NCBI GenBank assembly: GCA_029258375.1
Contig: JARHZA010000001.1
Location: 1,035,564 to 1,099,563 of the forward strand
DNA from: Eubacterium sp.
GTDB taxonomy: Bacteria > Bacillota > Clostridia > Oscillospirales > Acutalibacteraceae
Direction of reading: 5' to 3'
Length of the DNA stretch: 64,000 nt
Shown piece by piece: positions 58,608 through 64,000 of the stretch. The first letter of the stretch is position 1. Every line of letters begins with the position of its first letter. Position numbers and translations under genes: made by a program. The notes beneath the pieces are model-generated. The model ran no database searches and had not been told where the DNA came from. It saw nothing but the letters and a program-made list of their open reading frames with translations.

Positions 58608-60098
58608 TTACACCTCCTCTAAATAACTACTTATAGCCTTTATAAGGGATTTATCATCATTTGCTGGCAAATCACAATACAAACTAAATATCATAACTCC
58701 ACCATAACCATTAAGGTAAGAATAAGCAGTTTTATCACGAATTATAGCTTGTGAATTAAAATAACTATATCTATCTTCGCCAGTTTCACGATGTTTCATT
58801 GTATAGCAGTTATTAAATGGTGTAATTTCATTATAAGGAATTTCTTTATACAAATATTGTTCCATATTACGATTTACATAAGTTCCATAAAATGGAAAAC
58901 CAATGATAATTTGTTCTTTTGAAAAACCTTGACTTTCAATATACTTTGCAGCCTGAACACAACTGCTAAAGAATGAAGAATGATAACCGTCTTGATCAAG
59001 AATGTCATATCCCATAACATTAACATAATCCAAACAATCAATTGTTTCTTTAGTATACTTTAACGCCCAAGTGGCAACAGCAATTGACAATGTTGATTCT
59101 TCGCCATTCCACATTTCTTTATCCATACGACTTTTAAGTTCTTGAAGAAATGCGTTATATGCATCAAACTCTTTTTGTGAAAGTGGAAATTCCCAATCAA
59201 GATCTATACCATCGATTTGATATTTATTAGCAAAAGAAATCATATTAGAAATAAGACTTTCTTTATTTTCGCTAATTGCCTTCATTACTTTTAAATTTCC
59301 ATTTTCACCAGTTGGATTCAGAATAGTTACAACTATATTTGTATCAGTATTATTAAGAACTTCATGAATATTTTTCATCATTCTACCATAATACTTATCT
59401 TCATCTCTTACAGTACTATCCCAGCCTTTAGTTTTAACTTCCCCATTTTCATCAAAACTTACATTTCCAATTTGAATATAATCAGTTACTGTTTCGAAAT
59501 AATCTTTATGTAACAATTCCTGAATTTTTAAATCTTTTTCATCTTCAGGAATGTTATTATCGTCAATGATTTCATAGATACTTCCCCCAACAGTGCTATA
59601 TGCCGTTACTCTAAAATCATCATTCTTTTCAGGCATTTCATTATATATTTCAAATTCACGAATTTTAGGATTTTTATCACTCTTATAAATTTTTAATTTT
59701 ACATATCGTGCTGTAACAGGTTCAAAGTTACAAAATCTATGAAATTCAATTTTATCGTTACGATAAAACTCCACATAATTTTCTCCGTCTAACGAGTAAG
59801 AAATAGAAAATTCTTTAACGTTAAGACCTTTTTCTTTTAAAATAATATTATTAAACTGAAAATCTGCACCAAGATCAAAAACAACTTCGCCACCGTTTTT
59901 CTTTGAAAAACGATAAAAGGTATTGTCATTGCCATCTGTCATTTTGTTATTTTTTACTCTAAGCGCAAGATTTTCAGTTTTCATATATTTGTAACCAGCA
60001 GGACTCGTATCACTTGTTCCAAATGCCTCTGCAGCAATTGAAAAGACAAGTAGAAAAGCCAAAAAGATACTAATAAATGAAACACTAAATTTTTTCAT
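58608..60098 (-). CDS. Secreted GH18 glycosidase with N-terminal discoidin-like (F5/8 type C) domain
   Basis: 496 residues. A signal peptide (FLAFLLVFSIAAEAFG, cleavage near residue 27) is followed by a discoidin-type carbohydrate-binding domain (about 40-150; MTDGNDNTFYRFS, ARYVKLKIYKSDKNPKIREF in sense). The catalytic GH18 barrel carries the full DxxDxDxE motif DGIDLDWE at 296-303 with E303 as acid, plus IIIGFPFYGTYVN and a GGVMIFSLYCDLP end. It should cut GlcNAc-beta-1,4 links in chitin, chito-oligosaccharides or glycan chitobiose; the DWEFP form is more chitinase-like than endo-H-like. ATG 60098 is preferred over a longer frame to 60122, since it puts a basic residue pair at the signal peptide start. 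Confidence 0.88.
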   Translation of the reverse strand: MKKFSVSFISIFLAFLLVFSIAAEAFGTSDTSPAGYKYMKTENLALRVKNNKMTDGNDNTFYRFSKKNGGEVVFDLGADFQFNNIILKEKGLNVKEFSISYSLDGENYVEFYRNDKIEFHRFCNFEPVTARYVKLKIYKSDKNPKIREFEIYNEMPEKNDDFRVTAYSTVGGSIYEIIDDNNIPEDEKDLKIQELLHKDYFETVTDYIQIGNVSFDENGEVKTKGWDSTVRDEDKYYGRMMKNIHEVLNNTDTNIVVTILNPTGENGNLKVMKAISENKESLISNMISFANKYQIDGIDLDWEFPLSQKEFDAYNAFLQELKSRMDKEMWNGEESTLSIAVATWALKYTKETIDCLDYVNVMGYDILDQDGYHSSFFSSCVQAAKYIESQGFSKEQIIIGFPFYGTYVNRNMEQYLYKEIPYNEITPFNNCYTMKHRETGEDRYSYFNSQAIIRDKTAYSYLNGYGGVMIFSLYCDLPANDDKSLIKAISSYLEEV

Positions 60099-60151
60099 AA
60101 TAACACCGAAATCAACAATCAAAACAAATAACGCATAATTTTAATTATTAC

Positions 60152-61213
60152 TTAGATATAAATATGTTCTATTTTTACGTCATCACCAAGAACAATTCTT
60201 GTTCCACCGTTTAAACCTTCTTTTGCGTAACATCTATCACCAGTTTTTAAAGTATATGTAAGTCTTACGCCCTGATAATCAACTGAATAATTGTTTACAT
60301 GATCGTGAGCAGCAAAAACATATTTTGTGCTGTCAAGTTCCTTGATTACATCAAACATACCAGAGTTCACATAACCTGCTCCTGGTTCTTCATTTTTTTC
60401 GCCAAAACCAATTGTTGGATCGAATCCTGTTGATTCCCAGTATTTATAGGCGTCTGCATATTCATTAAGTGGAATATGAATGAAGAGCATTGAATCTACT
60501 TTTTCTCCACCATTAAACTTGGTCATTCCATCAATTAACCATCTATACCAATCCATTTGACCATCATAAATAAAGTCATATTTATTTTCTTTAATGTCTT
60601 CATAATATCTTGAAGCATGGCTATCCATCATTATAAGTGATTTATAAATTTTGCCATTTTCCATAATATTTATTACGTAGTTACCTACACCACCAATGTT
60701 ATTTGGGCCCTTTTTAAACAAGCAAGTTTTTGACTTTAAGAATTGATCAGCAACCCAGTTGAAATCAACAACGCCTTCACCATCGTGGTTACCATTGATA
60801 GGGGCCCAAGGAATTCCAATACTATCCATATATTTAACAAACTGTAAAACTGAAACCTTTGTAAATTTTGCCCAAACACTATCGCCCATAATTATAATTA
60901 AATCTGGTTTTTCCTTTTCTACAAGGTTATCCATAGTATCGTATGCTGTTCCAACTAAACCAAAGAAGTCGAGAGCATCATTGAACTGAACATCGGAAAT
61001 TGCTAAGATATTGAAATCTTTTTCTGGGTCTTTTTCGATAGTAATTGCGTAATCATTTGTATATTCCATTTTTGAGTGCCAGTAATCAGTACTTACTTCT
61101 CCTTTGAATGGAACCATCCAAACAGTTACCAATGCAATAACTGCCGCAAGAACAACAGCAACCACAGAAATCACTACCTTTTTCTTTTTTGTTAATTTAG
61201 CATTTACTTTCAT
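60152..61213 (-). CDS. Extracytoplasmic calcineurin-like metallophosphoesterase
   Basis: 353 residues: a basic N-terminus, a signal-anchor helix (about 13-33, VVISVVAVVLAAVIALVTV), then a di-metal phosphoesterase domain with ILAISDVQFND, IIIMGDSVW, PINGNHDGEG, LFIHIPLNEYA and FAAHDHVNN. The first motif is DVQ in place of DxH, as in its relative at 53712. It has no C-terminal Fn3 domain. An AGAGG site precedes the ATG. Substrate unknown; the first-motif change is also known from purple-acid-like phosphatases. Confidence 0.88.
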   Translation of the reverse strand: MKVNAKLTKKKKVVISVVAVVLAAVIALVTVWMVPFKGEVSTDYWHSKMEYTNDYAITIEKDPEKDFNILAISDVQFNDALDFFGLVGTAYDTMDNLVEKEKPDLIIIMGDSVWAKFTKVSVLQFVKYMDSIGIPWAPINGNHDGEGVVDFNWVADQFLKSKTCLFKKGPNNIGGVGNYVINIMENGKIYKSLIMMDSHASRYYEDIKENKYDFIYDGQMDWYRWLIDGMTKFNGGEKVDSMLFIHIPLNEYADAYKYWESTGFDPTIGFGEKNEEPGAGYVNSGMFDVIKELDSTKYVFAAHDHVNNYSVDYQGVRLTYTLKTGDRCYAKEGLNGGTRIVLGDDVKIEHIYI

Positions 61214-61228
61214 AATCTACCTCTTTCT

Positions 61229-61249
61229 TAAAATGAATAATTCATTTTA
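61229..61249. repeat. Short palindrome upstream of the metallophosphoesterase gene
   Basis: TAAAATGAA/TTCATTTTA, a perfect 9-bp inverted repeat with a 3-nt centre, 15 nt before the ribosome binding site. It lies in the 81-nt gap after the GH38 gene. It could be an operator or an RNA hairpin; no promoter is clear here. Confidence 0.5.
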
Positions 61250-61294
61250 GTTTTATTAAATAAATTAAACGTAATTACACCCCTGAAATCACAT

Positions 61295-64000
61295 TTATTT
61301 TATAATTTCTAATGTTTTTACTTCAAAAGGTTTAAATTCAATAGAATTCAAACCGATTTGATTAGGTTTTTCAAACAACATATTTGTTTCAAAAATCTTA
61401 TTATATGGAATACCAATATCTATATTTGTTACAGTTTTAACACCTGCAGTTTCATATAGTCTTACACCGATATTTCCATTTTCATTAACCATAATAGTTT
61501 CTACGATTATATTTTTTTGATCGCTTGTTAAAATAGAAGAAACATTTAATCCTTTATCATATACTTTTAAAGGGTTATTAAATTCATATCCTATTTTTAT
61601 TAAATCGCTATCTAACGCTTTTTCTTTATGAGGATAAATAGCATAACTAAAAGAATGTTTTCCTCTATCTGCTGTTTTGTCTGGATAAACTGGACTTCTT
61701 AAACAGTTCAAACTGATTAGACCGTCTTTGACCCTATGACCGTATTTACAATCATTTAAGATTGCAACTCCATAACCATCATCGTAAACATCTACCCATT
61801 TGTGCGCTGGTATCTCAAATTGTGCATAATCAACTTTACTTTTTGTTTTTGTGCTTCTTTCAATATTGCCAAACTGAATATCGCACAAAACTTTTTCTCC
61901 AAAGTTCTTTGTATAAGCATCAATTCGAAGCATTTTATGTGTTTCTTGCCAATCGACATCATTTTCAACTGTTACATAAGGGCAATTTTCTAATAAAACA
62001 ATTTTTTGTATAACTGTTGATTTGTTGTACTCAAATTTATTTATTCTTACTACACTATTACCGTCACAAAACTGTTTGCTATCAACAAGTTTCATATCTG
62101 TTGGTTTCTTCTTAGTGTATTTAATATCAATATCCCACGCATTATATGGATGAACATATCTATCTTTGTAAACCCTTACTAAATTGAAAGCAGATGAAAC
62201 ACAGTTGTAATTATTTTGTTTATCTAAAAGTTCAATTATTTGACCTTGTTCATTAAATGTTACCTTTAATAAATCATTTTCAATAACGTTTTTATCACAT
62301 TTTACTTTTATAGATTTAGCAACAGGCTCAAGTGATGATGAAGAATATGGTTTAAGGTCATATTTAAACCAAGAATCTTTATATTTAAGAAATCCTTTTC
62401 TCTCAAAATCAACTGAATTAACTGCAGTAAGTGTTTCATTTTCATCTCTTAGATACTCAAAAGACTCACTAATAATATCTTCAAGTTCTTTGTGCAAAAT
62501 ATCATATCTTTCATTGCACTCATCATAAACTCTTTTGATTGATGAACCTGGCAAAATATCGTGGAATTGATATAGTAAAACTTCTTGCCATATTTCATCA
62601 AACTTTTCTTTAGGATAAGGCATACCTTTTAGATAAGCTTGAGTTGCAATCCATTCTGCAAAATGAAGTAAAACTTCTGACTTTCTATTATTTTTTTTAA
62701 CTTTTCCTTGAGTTGTATATGTTCCTTGGTGTTTTTCAAGATACAACTCGCCTTTATATTTAGGATATTTTGAAATATTCTTAGAAAGTTCATCAAAGAA
62801 TTTTTCTGACGAAGAAAGTTCTACATCTGGTAAAAACCTTAATTTCTCGCAACGCTCTGCCATATTTATATGATATTCTCCAGGACCACCGCCACCATCT
62901 CCAATACCAAAAGACATTAAAGCAATGTTAGATACATCTTTTTCTTTGTACTGCTTATAAGTTTTTGCAAATGCATATGGTGTTGCGTTTGAGTTATAGT
63001 CGCCTTCAGGTGGCATATGAACAAGAACTTCGCTATCATCAAGCCCGTTCCACACAAAAGTGTGATGAGGGAAACTATTTATATTATTCCAGCTAAGTTT
63101 TATTGTCATAAAATTATCCATACCACATTTTTTAATTATCTGTGGTAAAGCTGCAGTATATCCAAATACATCTGGCAGCCAAAGTGTCTTTACATCCTTT
63201 TGAAATTCATCTCTAAAAAACTTTTTGCCATAATAACATTGCCTTATTAGACTTTCTCCACAAGGCAAATTAGTATCTGGTTCAACCCACATACCACCTT
63301 GAACTTCAATATTACCAGCTTTTTGAGCTTTTAATATTTCTTTAAACAATTCTGGATTTTGTTCTTTTATCCACTTGTATTGCTGTGGTTGACTTCCGTT
63401 AAAAACATAATTAGGACATTTTTCTGCTTCGTAAATTGCATTGGAAAAAGTTCTTACAGATTTTCTTTTTGTTTCACGAACCGGCCACAGCCAAGCTAAA
63501 TCAATATGCCCATGACCAACGGCATAAACTTTAAAATCTTCCTTAAACTGACCGTCAAACATAGGTGAAATTTCTTTTCTTGCTTTTTCAACACTACTTG
63601 GACTTGTATCTTTTAATTTTGAAATTGTTTTATTTATGTAACTACAAATTATTGAAATTTTGCTTCTATCATTAACAGCAGAAACAAGTTGATAACAAGC
63701 TAAAACATCATAGTATAGCGCAAGAATATCTTCTCTTCTCTCACAAATAGTAGCTCTTTTAAATTTTGCTTCTCCGCTACTTTTGCCCATTTTTCCATTG
63801 TTACCACAATCTATATAAAATGAGATGTTGCCGTCTTTAAAATCACCAATTCTATTTATAGGTACGATTTGTTTTCCTTTAACTGACTGAAAACGGTCTA
63901 CCATTCCTAGAACATTAGTTATGCCTTGAACAGCACCATTTTCGTTATAAACACAACCTTCGCCGCCTATATCTAATACTGCAACAAGGTTTTCGTGGTT
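61295..64000 (-). CDS. Alpha-mannosidase, glycoside hydrolase family 38 (partial, N-terminus cut by window end)
   Basis: About 901 residues are visible and the frame is open to position 64000, so the true start is outside. The N-terminal strand domain (LVAVLDIGGEGCVYNENG) is the usual lead-in. The GH38 barrel has zinc ligands in GHGHIDLAWLWPVRET, the nucleophile aspartate in TLWLPDVFGYTAALP, and FHDILPGSSIKRVYDE. The large beta-sandwich C-terminal half is complete. No signal peptide can be judged. It would remove alpha-linked mannose from N-glycan or mannan oligosaccharides. It is the first visible gene of the minus-strand xyl cluster. Confidence 0.93.
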   Translation of the reverse strand, partial: NHENLVAVLDIGGEGCVYNENGAVQGITNVLGMVDRFQSVKGKQIVPINRIGDFKDGNISFYIDCGNNGKMGKSSGEAKFKRATICERREDILALYYDVLACYQLVSAVNDRSKISIICSYINKTISKLKDTSPSSVEKARKEISPMFDGQFKEDFKVYAVGHGHIDLAWLWPVRETKRKSVRTFSNAIYEAEKCPNYVFNGSQPQQYKWIKEQNPELFKEILKAQKAGNIEVQGGMWVEPDTNLPCGESLIRQCYYGKKFFRDEFQKDVKTLWLPDVFGYTAALPQIIKKCGMDNFMTIKLSWNNINSFPHHTFVWNGLDDSEVLVHMPPEGDYNSNATPYAFAKTYKQYKEKDVSNIALMSFGIGDGGGGPGEYHINMAERCEKLRFLPDVELSSSEKFFDELSKNISKYPKYKGELYLEKHQGTYTTQGKVKKNNRKSEVLLHFAEWIATQAYLKGMPYPKEKFDEIWQEVLLYQFHDILPGSSIKRVYDECNERYDILHKELEDIISESFEYLRDENETLTAVNSVDFERKGFLKYKDSWFKYDLKPYSSSSLEPVAKSIKVKCDKNVIENDLLKVTFNEQGQIIELLDKQNNYNCVSSAFNLVRVYKDRYVHPYNAWDIDIKYTKKKPTDMKLVDSKQFCDGNSVVRINKFEYNKSTVIQKIVLLENCPYVTVENDVDWQETHKMLRIDAYTKNFGEKVLCDIQFGNIERSTKTKSKVDYAQFEIPAHKWVDVYDDGYGVAILNDCKYGHRVKDGLISLNCLRSPVYPDKTADRGKHSFSYAIYPHKEKALDSDLIKIGYEFNNPLKVYDKGLNVSSILTSDQKNIIVETIMVNENGNIGVRLYETAGVKTVTNIDIGIPYNKIFETNMLFEKPNQIGLNSIEFKPFEVKTLEIIK

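Noticed and set aside
61229-61249. Second copy of the LacI-type operator before the metallophosphoesterase gene
   Set aside because: The palindrome is AT-only and shares nothing with the CGTACACGTGTACG core.

Overview
The window is a low-GC (roughly 30% by eye), gene-dense bacterial chromosome segment. It looks like an endospore-forming anaerobe of the class Clostridia. The evidence is a complete spoIIIA operon, a sigG gene, [FeFe]-hydrogenase maturation genes, AddAB instead of RecBCD, and the Clostridia-type gene order asp23-nusB-(tsaD paralogue)-xseA-xseB-ispA-dxs-tlyA-nadK-argR-recN. The glycosidases and xylose genes suggest a plant- or gut-associated carbohydrate user. A finer placement is a guess. 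No tRNA, rRNA, CRISPR array, phage or insertion sequence was seen.

Layout. (1) 1-16.1 kb, minus strand: one long operon-like run, ligA, a two-TM protein of unknown function, murD, two M42 aminopeptidases, a GNAT, a PLP enzyme of the methionine gamma-lyase family, DUF2461, a phosphohexomutase, addB and addA (cut by the window start). It has a good sigma-A promoter before ligA. (2) 16.1-23.1 kb, minus: dxs-tlyA-nadK-argR-recN-tyrS, from a promoter before dxs to a strong terminator after tyrS. (3) 23.1-27.3 kb, minus: asp23, a terminator-like hairpin, then nusB, a TsaD paralogue, xseA, xseB and ispA. (4) 27.3-32.0 kb, minus: spoIIIAA to spoIIIAH, with a candidate sigma-E promoter. (5) 32.2-38.0 kb, plus: a large membrane protein that joins a GtrA-like domain to YfhO, a long-form PRPP synthetase, a membrane-anchored lipocalin-like protein and sigG. 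(6) 38.1-41.4 kb, minus: a uracil/hypoxanthine-DNA glycosylase-like protein and the hydrogenase maturation set TM1266-hydE-hydF without hydG, behind a structured leader with a terminator and a possible antiterminator. (7) 41.4-47.6 kb, minus: uvrB, a MATE transporter and uvrA. (8) 47.9-64 kb: a glycan/xylose region. A LacI-type regulator is divergent from a GH3 (beta-xylosidase-like) and a GH2 (beta-mannosidase) gene; a minus-strand cluster carries a GH38 alpha-mannosidase (cut by the window end), two extracytoplasmic metallophosphoesterases, a secreted GH18, a membrane protein, xylA and xylB.

How they work together: most of the left half is housekeeping (DNA repair and ligation, peptidoglycan and isoprenoid precursors, NADP, translation) and sporulation. 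The right end is accessory. Imported oligosaccharides would be trimmed by the cytoplasmic GH3, GH2 and GH38 enzymes, with xylose passed to XylA and XylB. The mix of xylosidase, both mannosidases and a GlcNAc-type GH18 would suit plant-type N-glycans, but no transporter is in view and this is inference.

The observations I find most interesting are the GtrA-YfhO fusion (flippase-like plus transferase-like in one chain), the attenuator-like leader before the hydrogenase maturation genes, and the single 28-bp palindrome placed on the start sites of two divergent near-consensus promoters.
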